47,957 bases of DNA from JASLBX01 sp036374175 (GCA_036374175.1 DASUUH010000147.1:1-47957), one strand, 5' to 3'; counted from the stretch's first letter, positions 16,788 to 25,751 are shown. The notes: generated by a model not told the origin, from the sequence alone. Translations and numbers: made by a program.

Positions 16788-18035
16788 ATGACCGAACGAG
16801 TGGACACGGTGGTGGTAGGTGCCGGTCAGGCAGGGCTGTCCATGAGTTACCACCTCAGCCAGCAGAATCACGAACACCTAGTGCTCGAACGCAGCCGCAT
16901 CGCCGAGCACTGGCGATCGGCGGTGTGGGACGCCTTCTGCCTGGTCACTCCGAACTGGACGGTCCAGCTTCCTGGAATGGCGTACGACGGCCCTGATCCG
17001 GACGGGTTCATGGGACGGGACGCGTTGGTTGCCCACGTCGAGCGATATGCGGCGTACGTCAATCCGCCGATTCGCACCGGCGTAGCCGTGACAGCCGTCC
17101 GGCCGAACGGGCCAGCAGACGGTTACTCCCTCGACACGACCGACGGCACCGTTGTGGCGCGGAACGTCGTCATCGCGACCGGTGGATTCCAGCTCCCGCA
17201 CCTCCCACGGCAGTCGCGTGAGTTCGCGGCATCGATCCACCAGATCCACTCGAGCGAGTACCGGAATCCCGGCGAGCTTCCCGATGGAGCGGTGCTCGTG
17301 GTGGGCACCGGGCAATCGGGTGCTCAAATCGCCGAGGAGCTCTACCAGAGCGGTCGGCAGGTCTACCTGTGCGTGAGCCGCTGTGGCAGAGTTCCCCGGC
17401 GATACCGGGGCCGGGACACCATGTGGTGGATGGTTCAGATGGCAATCCTGGACCAACCCGTGGACCAGATCCCAATAACGGCGAGGTCCGGCTGCAACTC
17501 CCACGTCTCGGGTAAGAACGGTGGGCACGACCTCAACCTCTGGCAGTTCGCGCGTGACGGCGTCGTACTCCTCGGCCGCCTCGAGGACGCTGCCGACACG
17601 AAGATCCGGCTCGCCGACGATCTTCAGCGCAACCTGCACTCCGCCGACGCCGCCGCTGCCCGGATCGCCGAACGGATCGACGAGTTCATCGCCAAGACGG
17701 GCATCGAGGCCCCGCAGCAGGAGCCGGTCGAACAGCACGGCGGCAGGACTCAGGTGGACGCGGTATCTGAGCTGGACATCGCGGCAAATGGAATCACGAC
17801 CATCGTATGGGCGACCGGATACAAGCACGACTTCGGCTGGATCCACGTGCCGGGAATCTGTACGGATGGCAAACCGATCCATCGACGGGGAATCACCCGG
17901 TTCCCCGGGCTCTACTTCCTGGGGTTGCGGCAGCAACGCACGCTGAAATCGGAGCTACTACTCGGTGTCGGTTCGGATGCCGGCTTCCTGGCCGATCACA
18001 TTGCGTCTGGTACGGCTAAGATCGACCAGGTCTAG
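16788..18035 (+). CDS. Flavin-dependent monooxygenase / NAD(P)/FAD oxidoreductase
   Basis: 415 residues with two Rossmann dinucleotide sites: GAGQAG (about 12-17) for FAD and GTGQSG (about 173-178) for NAD(P)H. Residues HWRSAVWDAFCLVTPNW after the first site and GLYFLGLRQQRTLKSELLLG near the C-terminus are typical of the flavin-containing monooxygenase-like oxidoreductases annotated as MSMEG_0569-type in mycobacteria. The second site lies in the expected spacing. It is translated with the ABM-like gene 7 bp upstream. The substrate is unknown. The gene ends only a few bases before the remains of a truncated hydrolase. Confidence 0.87.
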   Translation: MTERVDTVVVGAGQAGLSMSYHLSQQNHEHLVLERSRIAEHWRSAVWDAFCLVTPNWTVQLPGMAYDGPDPDGFMGRDALVAHVERYAAYVNPPIRTGVAVTAVRPNGPADGYSLDTTDGTVVARNVVIATGGFQLPHLPRQSREFAASIHQIHSSEYRNPGELPDGAVLVVGTGQSGAQIAEELYQSGRQVYLCVSRCGRVPRRYRGRDTMWWMVQMAILDQPVDQIPITARSGCNSHVSGKNGGHDLNLWQFARDGVVLLGRLEDAADTKIRLADDLQRNLHSADAAAARIAERIDEFIAKTGIEAPQQEPVEQHGGRTQVDAVSELDIAANGITTIVWATGYKHDFGWIHVPGICTDGKPIHRRGITRFPGLYFLGLRQQRTLKSELLLGVGSDAGFLADHIASGTAKIDQV

Positions 18036-18037
18036 AA

Positions 18038-18712
18038 GGGGCTGAAGACGATGCCCGAGATGTTGGTCTCAGGCCTGCCTACGTGGCCGGCGTCGCAAAC
18101 GGATTGCTTGCGTCGCTGCACTTCGCTCGCCGCCATCCGGATGATGTCAAGGCGCTCGTACTCATCGCGGCATTGACCGACGACAGAGCGTGGTGGCAGC
18201 CCGTGATCGACGCGACCTTTCTGGGGCCTGCGTCCGTCATCGAGAAGGAGGGCATGGCCGCCGCACTCGACCTGAACGGCGGTCGCTGGGGCGTCTTCGA
18301 CTGGCCAGAGCAGTTCGAATTGGCGCCACGGAAGCGGCAGCAGCTCTTGGAGATGAACCCGGCGACCGCCGCAGCGACCTTGCGAGCATGGGCACACGGT
18401 TACTCCACGCCAGGACGCCTCGCATTCGGGGGACTGAACGACGACGACCTCGCGGCGATCGAGAAGCCGGCGATCGTATTTTCCGGGGCCGACGAGCATC
18501 ACACTCTCGAACACGCCCGACTGCTCCAGCACGCCCTGCCGCGGTCTGAACTGGTGAACTCGGCTGATTACCACGGCTCAGCCTGGCAGGACATTGTGAA
18601 CGAGGCCGAGGCGAAGAACTCGTTTGAGTATCTCGCCGCCACGATGGCCGGGCGGATCGACACTTTCATCCGAGCAATAGAGGAACGCGCAGGAGAGCCG
18701 GACCTCGGGTGA
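18038..18712 (+). pseudogene. N-terminally truncated alpha/beta-hydrolase
   Basis: The frame reads homologous hydrolase sequence from about 18040 (VGLRPAYVAGVANGLLAS) to the stop at 18712, but the first 80 or so residues, including the oxyanion-hole strand, are missing. The nucleophile elbow, normally GxSxG, reads GVANG, so the serine is alanine. The Asp (FSGADEHHTLEHA) and His (SADYHGSAW) parts remain. The only usable start is the GTG at 18083, inside the elbow, giving 209 residues that could not form a complete catalytic site. The break coincides with the end of the monooxygenase gene, as expected for a deletion. The rest of the frame is undamaged, so loss is recent or the fragment has another use. 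Confidence 0.75.
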
Positions 18713-18722
18713 AGCAGGGACG

Positions 18723-19268
18723 CTACTCCGCTTCGCGGTCCGTGTCCTCGCCGTTCTCGGAGGCTTCGGCCTCCCAGTCCGGCTCGCTCTGCGCGATCAG
18801 GTGCAGGCAGGGGACGTCGAGCCGGCGGCGGGCGCGATGCGTCCAGTCGATGTGGAGCAGTTCAGCAACCAGGTGCGGCCGGGTGAGGATGACCACTTCG
18901 GCCGATCCTCGCTCGGCCACCAGGCTGGTCAGCCGATCGAGCGGGTCGATGGCGGTGACCTCGCCGGTGGCATGTGCCCCCGCCTCGACGAACGCGCTGA
19001 TGGACTGCGCAAGCGCCTGCTCGCTGGCGTCGCGGATCTCCTGGTGGACACGCTCCAGGTCGGTCTCGTCCAGGTAGAGGGCGGCGGTGCCCATGACTTC
19101 GCTGGCCGCGAGGGATCCGATCGTCGCCTCGACCCGCGAAGCGGCGTCCTCAACCGGCATGAGTACGTGGTAGTGGACTACGTCCGGTGCATCGTGGTGC
19201 AGCGCGGTGATCTGATGCGCGTCCCAGTGCGTGACCGGTTGCTCGACAAGTACGACCACGTCGTACAC
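18723..19268 (-). CDS. Conserved hypothetical protein, UspA-like fold possible
   Basis: 181 residues from a GTG with a GGAGGTGTGCC Shine-Dalgarno. The start YDVVVLVEQPVTHWDA, the later VHYHVLMPVEDAA and the C-terminal SAEVVILTRPHLVAELLHIDW followed by DVPCLHLIA match the strand-helix layout of nucleotide-binding alpha/beta proteins such as universal stress proteins, but no ATP-binding glycine motif (GxxGxx[ST]) is visible. The C-terminal 20 residues are highly acidic. The gene lies convergent to the hydrolase remnant and divergent from the DNA ligase. Function is unknown. Confidence 0.75.
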   Translation of the reverse strand: MYDVVVLVEQPVTHWDAHQITALHHDAPDVVHYHVLMPVEDAASRVEATIGSLAASEVMGTAALYLDETDLERVHQEIRDASEQALAQSISAFVEAGAHATGEVTAIDPLDRLTSLVAERGSAEVVILTRPHLVAELLHIDWTHRARRRLDVPCLHLIAQSEPDWEAEASENGEDTDREAE

Positions 19269-19414
19269 GGCACACCTCCCGCCTTCCGGCAGTGGGTCCT
19301 TACCTGGACAACGTCTACGGCGCTGCGGAAGTTGCTCCGTCGACCTGTCCGCAGATCATCCATCGTTCGCGCCGATTCGGCAACATGTCCGAGCCGTAAG
19401 GCACGATGTGTCGC

Positions 19415-20476
19415 ATGAAGTTGCCTGTCATGCCGCCGGTGGCGCCCATGCTCGCGAGGTCAGTCAAGGCCATTCCGTCCGGAATGCACTATGAGGGAAA
19501 GTTCGATGGCTTTCGCTCCATCGTGTTCCGCGATGGTGACGAGGTCGAGATCGGCAGCCGCAACGAGCGGCCGATGACCCGCTACTTTCCCGAGATCGTC
19601 GACGCGGCGCGCCGGCACCTGCCGCGGCGCTGCGTCGTCGACGGCGAGCTGGTGATCGTCACCGACAACCGGCTCGACTTCGACGCGCTGCTCAACCGGA
19701 TTCACCCGGCGGATTCGCGGGTGCGCATGCTCGCCGAGCGCACGCCGGCGAGCTTCATCGCGTTCGACATCCTGGCGCTCGATGACGAGAGCTTCATGGA
19801 TACGCCGTTCACCGAGCGGCGCGCGGTGCTGGAGCGTGCGCTGGCCAGTGCCGGTCCGCCGGTGCACATCGCGCCGTCGACGACGGATCTCGACGTTGCC
19901 TCGCAGTGGTTCTCTCAGTTCGAAGGGGCCGGGCTGGACGGCATCATCGCCAAACCCGGCGCCGGCGTGTACGAGCCGGGGGTGCGTTCCCTCTACAAGA
20001 TCAAGCACGATCGCACGGCCGACTGTGTCGTCGCCGGATTCCGGTGGCACAAGAGCGGGGGAGTGGTCGGGTCATTGCTACTGGGCCTGTATGACGAGTC
20101 GGGTGCGCTACAGCACGTGGGAGTGAGCGCGTCATTTCCGATGAAGCGGCGGGCCGAGCTCGTAGCCGAACTCGAGCCGTACCGCACGGACGCCATCGAG
20201 AACCACCCGTGGGCCGAGTGGGCGCTCGCCGAGGCGCACGAGGCCGGCCGGCTGCCCGGCGCGGTCTCACGGTGGAACGCGAAGAAGGACCTGTCCTGGG
20301 AGCCGTTGCGCCCCGAGCTGGTCGTCGAGGTCGCGTACGACCACATGCAGGGCAACCGGTTCCGCCACACCGCACAGTTCCGTCGCTGGCGGCCGGACCG
20401 CGATCCGCGCAGTTGCACGTACGAGCAGCTGGAGGAGCCGGTCAATTACGACCTCGCCGACGTGCTGGGGGCTTAG
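19415..20476 (+). CDS. ATP-dependent DNA ligase, LigC/LigD-ligase type
   Basis: 353 residues with all nucleotidyltransferase motifs: lysine nucleophile K29 in motif I (EGKFDGFR), motif Ia/III sequence (SRNERPMTRYFPEI, VVDGELVIV), FIAFDILAL, motif IV DGIIAKPGAGVYEPG, motif V LYKIKHDRTADCVVAGF, and an OB-fold C-terminus with RPELVVEVAYDHMQGNRFRHTAQFRRWRPDR. This is the ligase module of bacterial end-joining and base-excision repair. I start at the ATG 19415 (KLPVMPPVAPML); the ATG 19406 would add three residues. With the polymerase at 2817-3842 it gives separate polymerase and ligase parts of a LigD-like pathway. Its stop overlaps that of the convergent reductase. Confidence 0.93.
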   Translation: MKLPVMPPVAPMLARSVKAIPSGMHYEGKFDGFRSIVFRDGDEVEIGSRNERPMTRYFPEIVDAARRHLPRRCVVDGELVIVTDNRLDFDALLNRIHPADSRVRMLAERTPASFIAFDILALDDESFMDTPFTERRAVLERALASAGPPVHIAPSTTDLDVASQWFSQFEGAGLDGIIAKPGAGVYEPGVRSLYKIKHDRTADCVVAGFRWHKSGGVVGSLLLGLYDESGALQHVGVSASFPMKRRAELVAELEPYRTDAIENHPWAEWALAEAHEAGRLPGAVSRWNAKKDLSWEPLRPELVVEVAYDHMQGNRFRHTAQFRRWRPDRDPRSCTYEQLEEPVNYDLADVLGA

Positions 20477-21234
20477 CTGATTGTGCTGGGAGCCTGAGCG
20501 GTCCACCGGGTCAGGAGTGTGCCGTCCTCTTCGAGGATGTGCGCAAGGGTGAGCGTGATGTCGTGCAGCGGTGGGCTGCCGGCCAGGATGCGCACCGCTT
20601 CGCCACCCGCGAGTTGTGGCGTGATGGTGAGGCACAGGTCGTTGAGCAGCCCCGCGTGGGTGATCTCGCCGAGCACGTGCGGGCCGCCCTCGCACAGCAC
20701 CCGGGTGAGTCCGCGCTCTGCAAGAGCCGCCAGAGCGACGCCGAAGTCGACGGCGGTGGTGCCCGCCACGATGACGCTGGCCGTCTCGGACAGCACATCG
20801 CGGCGCTGGCGTGGGGAGGACTCGGTGGTGAACACGACGGTGCGCTCCGTGGCCCCAACGAACAGCGGCGCCGCCGGGTCGAAGTCCAGGCTGCGGCTGA
20901 CGACCGCGATGACCGGATCCTTCGGCTGGCCCAGCGCCGTACGATGATCGGCCAGCTCGCCGCTGATGGTGGCGGGGCCGTACCGTTCGCGCCGGGCCGT
21001 TTCGGCGCCGACCACGATGACGTCCGCGAGCCCGCGGAGCACGGCGAAGACTTCTCGGTCAGGTGGCGAGGAGATGGTTCCGGACCGGTGGTTCGGCCCC
21101 CAGGCCGCCCCGTCGAGGGTGGCAACCATGTTGGCCCGCACGTACGGCGAGCCGTCCGCTGCCGGATAGGCGTACGCGGCGACGATCTGGTCCGTCCCGT
21201 CGATCGGCTCGTAAGCCGGGAAGATCCGCTGCAC
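20473..21234 (-). CDS. Pyrimidine reductase-family protein (RibD C-terminal-like)
   Basis: 253 residues with the DHFR-like fold of RibD-C reductases: VRANMVATLDGAAWG near the start, VFAVLRGLADVIVVGAETAR (the NADPH-site GAxTxR), RYGPA, a central PVIAVVSRSLDFD and RVLCEGGPHVLGEI with the GGP motif. RibD-C reduces the ribosyl side chain of a riboflavin precursor; family members with this start (FPAYEPID) in actinobacteria are not proven riboflavin enzymes. It lies downstream of HelD on the same strand, across a hairpin, and shares overlapping stop codons with the ligase. Confidence 0.85.
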   Translation of the reverse strand: MQRIFPAYEPIDGTDQIVAAYAYPAADGSPYVRANMVATLDGAAWGPNHRSGTISSPPDREVFAVLRGLADVIVVGAETARRERYGPATISGELADHRTALGQPKDPVIAVVSRSLDFDPAAPLFVGATERTVVFTTESSPRQRRDVLSETASVIVAGTTAVDFGVALAALAERGLTRVLCEGGPHVLGEITHAGLLNDLCLTITPQLAGGEAVRILAGSPPLHDITLTLAHILEEDGTLLTRWTAQAPSTIS

Positions 21235-21252
21235 GCATCGATCTCATCACGT

Positions 21253-21301
21253 GATCTTGAGACAATCCAGACGGTCAGACGGAGTGGATTGGCGCAAGAT
21301 C
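21253..21301. terminator. 17-bp inverted repeat spanning the HelD stop
   Basis: GATCTTGAGACAATCCA (21253-21269) pairs with TGGATTGGCGCAAGATC (21285-21301) at 15 of 17 positions. The right arm encodes the last residues of HelD and the stop codon (21275-21277) lies in the loop. The arms share ATCT-N4-CAATCCA with the perfect hairpin at 41146-41192. Confidence 0.6.
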
Positions 21302-23461
21302 GGAAGTGTGGACGATGCCGAGGCGCGCAGTGGCGCGGGTGATGGCGACGTAGAGGTCGCGGAGCCCGGACGGCGATGTCGAAACCAGCTCAGCCGGCTC
21401 CACGACGATGACCGAGTCGAACTCCAGGCCCTTGGCCTGAGTGACGGTCAACACAGCGGCGGGGGAGTCCAGCGCGGCGGGCTCGAAGCCCGGGGCCGCG
21501 TCGATGCCCGCACCGCGCAGCGCCGCCAGCACCTCGTCCGCGCGTCCGGCCGGAACGATGACGGCCAGCCGCCCATCGCCGATCGCCGGCAGTTCCGCGG
21601 CCACCAGACCAGGCAGTTCAGCGTTTACGTCCGCCACCTTCGTCGTCCAGGGCTCCGTCCCGGTCGAGCGCACCGAGCGTGGGAGCGACAGCGAAGGGTC
21701 GATCTGTTGCAGGACTCCGGCGGCCAAGTCCATGATCTCGGTTGGTGTCCGGTAGTTGACCGCAAGCTCCTCGACACGCCAGCGTCCCTGCACGTGCGGG
21801 TCGAGGGCCTCGGCCCAGGACGAGGGTGCCGCCGGAGAACCCGCCTGGGCCAGATCGCCGACCAGCGTCATCGACCGGGCGGGGCAGCGGCGCATCACCA
21901 TCCGCCAGGCCATCGGTGAAAGCTCCTGAGCCTCGTCGACGATCACGTGCCCGAATGCCCAGGAGCGGTCGGCGACGGCGCGCTCCGCGGTCGACGCGCG
22001 GCGGGCCGGACCGTGGTAGCGCTCGGCCACCAGCGCCGGGTCGATCGGCATGGTGAGGTCGAGGTTCTCGAGCAACTCGCGGGCGTATTCGATGTCGGCT
22101 TGCCGCTGGGCCTCGGCCCGCAGGGCGGCTGCGTCCGGCGCGGTGTCGGCCGGCCCCAGCAACTCGGCCGCCTCGTCGAGCAACGGCACGTCCGCGATGG
22201 TCCAGGTGATGCGGCCTGGATCGTCCAACACGTCGGCGACCAGCTCTTGCGGGGTCAGCGTGGGCCAGAGCTCGTCCAGCGCCTTCTGGACAGCGGGCTC
22301 GCCGGCCAAGTCGGACCGGATGCCCGCGATGTCGTCGTCGGACAGGCTCTCGCCGTAGCCCAGCCGGCCGCCATAGTGCTCGGCCAGCGCGGTGAGCATC
22401 TCGCGGACGAATACCGCCCTGGCCTGGTTATGGGGACGGCGCGACCGGCGCGCTTTCGTCCGCGCCGCCGAGCAGGTGTCAGGTGGCAGCCACAACGTGC
22501 GCCCGTCCAGGCTGACCTCGAAGCCGTCCCGCGGCACCCGCTGGCGGGCCCGGACCGCCTGCTTCAGCACGTCGACCATGTGCAGGTCGCCTTTTGCCGC
22601 AAGGTCTTCGCCCGGTTCGGAGCCGGTTGCGACAACATCCGGATACATCGAGCCGAGCGAGGTCAGGACCACACCCGTCTCGCCGAGCGAAGGCAGCACC
22701 TGCTCGATGTAGCGCAGGAAGGTCGGATTCGGGCCGATGATCAGCACACCCTGGTCGGCGAGCCGGTCGCGGTGCGTGTACAGCAGGTAAGCCGCCCGGT
22801 GGAGCGCGGCCACCGTCTTGCCGGTGCCCGGCCCGCCTTGGACGACGAGGATGCCGCGCAGGTCCGAGCGGATTATCCGGTCCTGCTCGGCCTGGATGGT
22901 TGCGACGATGTCGTGCATCCGCCCGGTTCGCGGCGCCCGCAGCGACGCCAGCAATGCGGCCTCGCCGGAAAGCGTCCCGGCCCCGTCAGCGCCGGGAGCG
23001 CCGGGCCCGAAGACCTCGTCGTCGACGGACAGCACCCGCCGCCGGCTGGTCTGGATGTGCCGTCGCCGCGTGACATCGCCCGGATTGGCGGCCGTCGCGC
23101 GGTAGAACGGTGCCGCGGCGGGGGCTCGCCAGTCGATGAGCAGTTGCTCGTAGTCGTCGTCCGAGAGTGCCATCCGGCCGATGTACTGCCGGGTCGAGTC
23201 CACCAGGTCGAGCCGTCCGAAACACAGGCCGGGTTCGACCGCGGCGAGCCGCTCCAGCCGTTCCAGGTCGCGCGCGACGAAGGCGTCGCGCTCCCAGATC
23301 GCCTGGTGCGTGCCGCCCCGTTGCAGATAGAGGTCGCGCAGCCGGGCCGTGGTGCGTTCACGCAGCAGATCGAGCCGCTCGTACAGGTAGGAGATGTACG
23401 GCTGCTCTTCGGCAGCGGCCTGCTCGCGAGGGCTGGCCGGTGTGCGGCTGGTGTTTGTCAT
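21275..23461 (-). CDS. helD: HelD-like RNA polymerase-associated helicase/ATPase
   Basis: 728 residues from the ATG at 23461. N-terminal coiled coil (QPYISYLYERLDLLRERTTARL), a 1A domain with Walker A QGGPGTGKT (208-216) and AALHRAAYLLY, and later UvrD/PcrA-like motifs: DEAQELSPMAWRMVMRR, GDLAQ, VNYRTPTEIMDLA, and VTQAKGLEFDSVIVVEPAEL with YVAITRAT near the end. This is the HelD layout, the factor that removes stalled or inactive RNA polymerase in Gram-positive bacteria. The start is uncertain: ATG 23485 is 8 codons longer, and a TACACT -10 before 23461 favours the shorter form with almost no leader. It is divergent from PPK2. Confidence 0.88.
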   Translation of the reverse strand: MTNTSRTPASPREQAAAEEQPYISYLYERLDLLRERTTARLRDLYLQRGGTHQAIWERDAFVARDLERLERLAAVEPGLCFGRLDLVDSTRQYIGRMALSDDDYEQLLIDWRAPAAAPFYRATAANPGDVTRRRHIQTSRRRVLSVDDEVFGPGAPGADGAGTLSGEAALLASLRAPRTGRMHDIVATIQAEQDRIIRSDLRGILVVQGGPGTGKTVAALHRAAYLLYTHRDRLADQGVLIIGPNPTFLRYIEQVLPSLGETGVVLTSLGSMYPDVVATGSEPGEDLAAKGDLHMVDVLKQAVRARQRVPRDGFEVSLDGRTLWLPPDTCSAARTKARRSRRPHNQARAVFVREMLTALAEHYGGRLGYGESLSDDDIAGIRSDLAGEPAVQKALDELWPTLTPQELVADVLDDPGRITWTIADVPLLDEAAELLGPADTAPDAAALRAEAQRQADIEYARELLENLDLTMPIDPALVAERYHGPARRASTAERAVADRSWAFGHVIVDEAQELSPMAWRMVMRRCPARSMTLVGDLAQAGSPAAPSSWAEALDPHVQGRWRVEELAVNYRTPTEIMDLAAGVLQQIDPSLSLPRSVRSTGTEPWTTKVADVNAELPGLVAAELPAIGDGRLAVIVPAGRADEVLAALRGAGIDAAPGFEPAALDSPAAVLTVTQAKGLEFDSVIVVEPAELVSTSPSGLRDLYVAITRATARLGIVHTSDLAPIHSV

Positions 23462-23597
23462 GGGAACGAACAAGTGTACCGACATGCGGTGTCGGCCGGG
23501 CTGGTACGGCCGCGGGAGCGGCTTCGCAATCGGCACAAGGGCCGGCGCCGGTGCGATTAGGGTGGGCGGATACCGCCGCGGCGAGAAGGGATCCCAC

Positions 23598-24452
23598 GTG
23601 GCGAAGAAGGCGAAGCCAGCCGATGTGGCGCACCAAGTGCGTTTGCCGCCCGGCCCGGTCGATCTGGCGAGTTTCGATCCGCGAGCGACCCCCGGGTTCA
23701 GCGGCGGCAAGAACGCCGGCAAGGTAGCGCTCGCCGGGTTGAAGCCGACCGTTTCCGAACTTCAAGAACTGCTCTATGCACACGGGCGGACCGGGGGCGA
23801 TCGGCGCGTCCTGCTGGTCGTACAGGGCATGGACACCGCGGGCAAGGGCGGTGTGATGAAACACGTCGTCGGCATGCTCGATCCGCAGGGTGTCCACATC
23901 AAGGCGTTCAAGCCTCCGACGCCCGAGGAGCGGCGGCGCGGGTTTCTGTGGCGTATCCGCAATGCGCTGCCCGCGCCCGGCCAAGTAGGCGTGTTCGACC
24001 GCAGCCACTATGAAGACGTGCTGGTGGCGAAAGTCAACAAGCTGGCCCGTCCCGCGGTGATCGAGCGACGGTACGACGCGATCAACACGTTCGAGCAGGA
24101 GCTTGTGGACTCCGGGTGTGCCGTCATCAAGGTGATGCTGCACATCTCTGGCGAGGAGCAGAAGGCACGCCTGATGGCCCGCCTTGAGCGGCCGGACAAG
24201 TACTGGAAGTACAACCCGGCTGATGTCGAAGAGCGGGCGAAGTGGGACGCGTACCAGCGGGCGTACGAGATCGCGCTGGAGCGGTGCAACACCGACGCCG
24301 CGCCGTGGTACGTCGTGCCGGCAGATCGCAAGTGGTATCGCAATCTGGCGGTCACCCACCTGCTGATCGACCAACTCACGCGGATGGACCTGTCCTGGCC
24401 GCCGGCCGATTTCGACGTCAAGCTCGAGAAGAAACGCCTCGCCGCGACCTAA
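23598..24452 (+). CDS. ppk2: Polyphosphate kinase 2 family protein
   Basis: 284 residues. Walker A QGMDTAGKGG (76-85), lid-type KAFKPPTPEERRRGFLWRI (103-120), Walker B GVFDRSHYEDV (131-141), and the conserved INTFEQELVDSG, MLHISGEEQKARLMARL, KYWKYNPADVEERAKWDAY and APWYVVPADRKWYRNLAV. These are the core of PPK2, which moves phosphate between polyphosphate and nucleotides; the single-domain layout with an approximately 50-residue N-terminal extension is class I-like. I choose the GTG at 23598 with GAGAAGGG upstream; the frame is open further but that part is intergenic to helD. A large hairpin follows the stop. Confidence 0.93.
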   Translation: MAKKAKPADVAHQVRLPPGPVDLASFDPRATPGFSGGKNAGKVALAGLKPTVSELQELLYAHGRTGGDRRVLLVVQGMDTAGKGGVMKHVVGMLDPQGVHIKAFKPPTPEERRRGFLWRIRNALPAPGQVGVFDRSHYEDVLVAKVNKLARPAVIERRYDAINTFEQELVDSGCAVIKVMLHISGEEQKARLMARLERPDKYWKYNPADVEERAKWDAYQRAYEIALERCNTDAAPWYVVPADRKWYRNLAVTHLLIDQLTRMDLSWPPADFDVKLEKKRLAAT

Positions 24453-24456
24453 CCAG

Positions 24457-24561
24457 CTGATTCCGTTCGATCACGTTCGGCAGGGTTGTCGACGTAGCTA
24501 CATGCATGCAGCCATGTAGGTACGTCGGGCCGTCTGCCGAACGTGATCGACCGGAAATCAG
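24457..24561. terminator. 105-nt nested hairpin between convergent PPK2 and siroheme genes
   Basis: Outer arms 24457-24483 and 24534-24561 pair over about 26 bp with one bulge and one mismatch (core GATCACGTTCGGCAG). Inside, CGACGTAGCTACATG (24490-24504) pairs with 24513-24527 with one mismatch around an 8-nt loop. It begins four bases after the PPK2 stop and its far end covers the stop of the convergent gene (24558-24560), so it can act on both transcripts. Confidence 0.75.
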
Positions 24562-25751
24562 GTGAGGGCGAGGGTCGCCACGCTGCCGACCACGATGACC
24601 GCGGGTGGACGGACGTCGCGCTCGGCCGCCAGCGCAGCGATGGTCGCGAGCGTCCCGGTGGTGGTGCGCTGGCGCGGCCCGTAGCCGTCCTCGACGATGG
24701 CGGCCGGCGTCGACGGATCCTTGCCATGGGCGACCAACGCGGCTGCGGTGTCGGCCAGCCGGCTCACACCCATCAGGAACACCAGGGTGCCCTCTATGGC
24801 CGCCAGCGACTGCCAGTCCAGCCCGTCATGCCCGGATACGACCGTGAACTGCTTGGCCAACCCGCGATGGGTGACCGGGATCCCGGCCGCGGCCGGCACC
24901 GACACTGCGCTCGTGACTCCGGGCACCACCTCCACGGGAACGCCCGCCGCCCAGCAGGCAGCGGCTTCTTCACCGCCACGGCCGAGCACGAACGGATCGC
25001 CGCCCTTGAGCCGGACGACCCGCCGGCCCGCCCTGGCGTGCTCGACCAGGATGCGGTTGATCTCCTCCTGCGGCACCGGGTGGTGGCCGGGCGTCTTTCC
25101 GACGTCCACGATCTCGACGTCGTCGCCGAGGCCGTCGAGCAGCGCACGAGGCGCCAGCCGGTCAACCACGACGACGTCCGCCTGGGCCAGCAGTTGGCGG
25201 CCCCGCGTGGTGATCAGACCTGGCTCCCCGGGCCCGCCGCCGACCAGGGCAACCGAACCCGCAGCGCCGGTGGGACGGCTCCGGCGCAACGGCAGATCAC
25301 CGGACTCCAACGCCGCCTGAACCGCGTCGCGGAGCCGGACTGCCCGGCGCGGATCGACCCCTCCCGAGACCGCCACCAGTACGTCTCCAAGGCGGGCGAC
25401 GGCGGGCGTCCAGGCCGCGGAGGACCCCGCGTCGGCGGCCTGGACGCACCAGATCCGGTCGGCCTCGGCATGGGCCGCTACCTGCCGGTCGACATCGCTG
25501 TCGCCGGTGGCGGTGTGGACGAGCCACGCCCCGGTGAGATCGCCGGCCCGGTACTCGCGCGGACGCCAGGCCGCTCGGCCGATGGCGATCAGCTCGGCCA
25601 GCGGCTCGCACACGTAGGGCGCCACGACAACGACGTCCGCACCGGCTTCGGCCAGCCTGGCCGCCCGCCGGGCCGCGACCGGGCCCCCGCCGACGACGAC
25701 CACGCGCCGCCTGGCTACGTCCAGGACCAGTGGATACGACGGCGTGCTCAT
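24558..25751 (-). CDS. cobA: Siroheme synthase-type uroporphyrinogen-III C-methyltransferase (CysG/CobA)
   Basis: 397 residues with two modules. Residues 1 to about 155 are a precorrin-2 dehydrogenase/CysG-N domain (YPLVLDVARRRVVVVGGGPVAARRAARL). Residues about 160-395 are the methyltransferase: VALVGGGPGEPGLITTRG, ADVVVVDRLAPRALL, VVRLKGGDPFVLGRGGEE, VPGVTSAVSVPAAAGIPVTHRG, LVFLMGVS. No CysG central chelatase is obvious, so iron insertion may be elsewhere. It supplies siroheme to the sulfite reductase encoded upstream in the operon. The ATG at 25751 overlaps the cysH stop as ATGA, so the two are coupled. Confidence 0.92.
   Translation of the reverse strand: MSTPSYPLVLDVARRRVVVVGGGPVAARRAARLAEAGADVVVVAPYVCEPLAELIAIGRAAWRPREYRAGDLTGAWLVHTATGDSDVDRQVAAHAEADRIWCVQAADAGSSAAWTPAVARLGDVLVAVSGGVDPRRAVRLRDAVQAALESGDLPLRRSRPTGAAGSVALVGGGPGEPGLITTRGRQLLAQADVVVVDRLAPRALLDGLGDDVEIVDVGKTPGHHPVPQEEINRILVEHARAGRRVVRLKGGDPFVLGRGGEEAAACWAAGVPVEVVPGVTSAVSVPAAAGIPVTHRGLAKQFTVVSGHDGLDWQSLAAIEGTLVFLMGVSRLADTAAALVAHGKDPSTPAAIVEDGYGPRQRTTTGTLATIAALAAERDVRPPAVIVVGSVATLALT

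Noticed and set aside
21947..23560. Plus-strand frame of over 500 codons opposite helD
   Set aside because: Shadow of the helicase gene; no motifs and no ribosome site.
24558..25751. Cobalamin or other riboswitch for the siroheme gene
   Set aside because: The gene overlaps the preceding cysH stop, leaving no room for a riboswitch.
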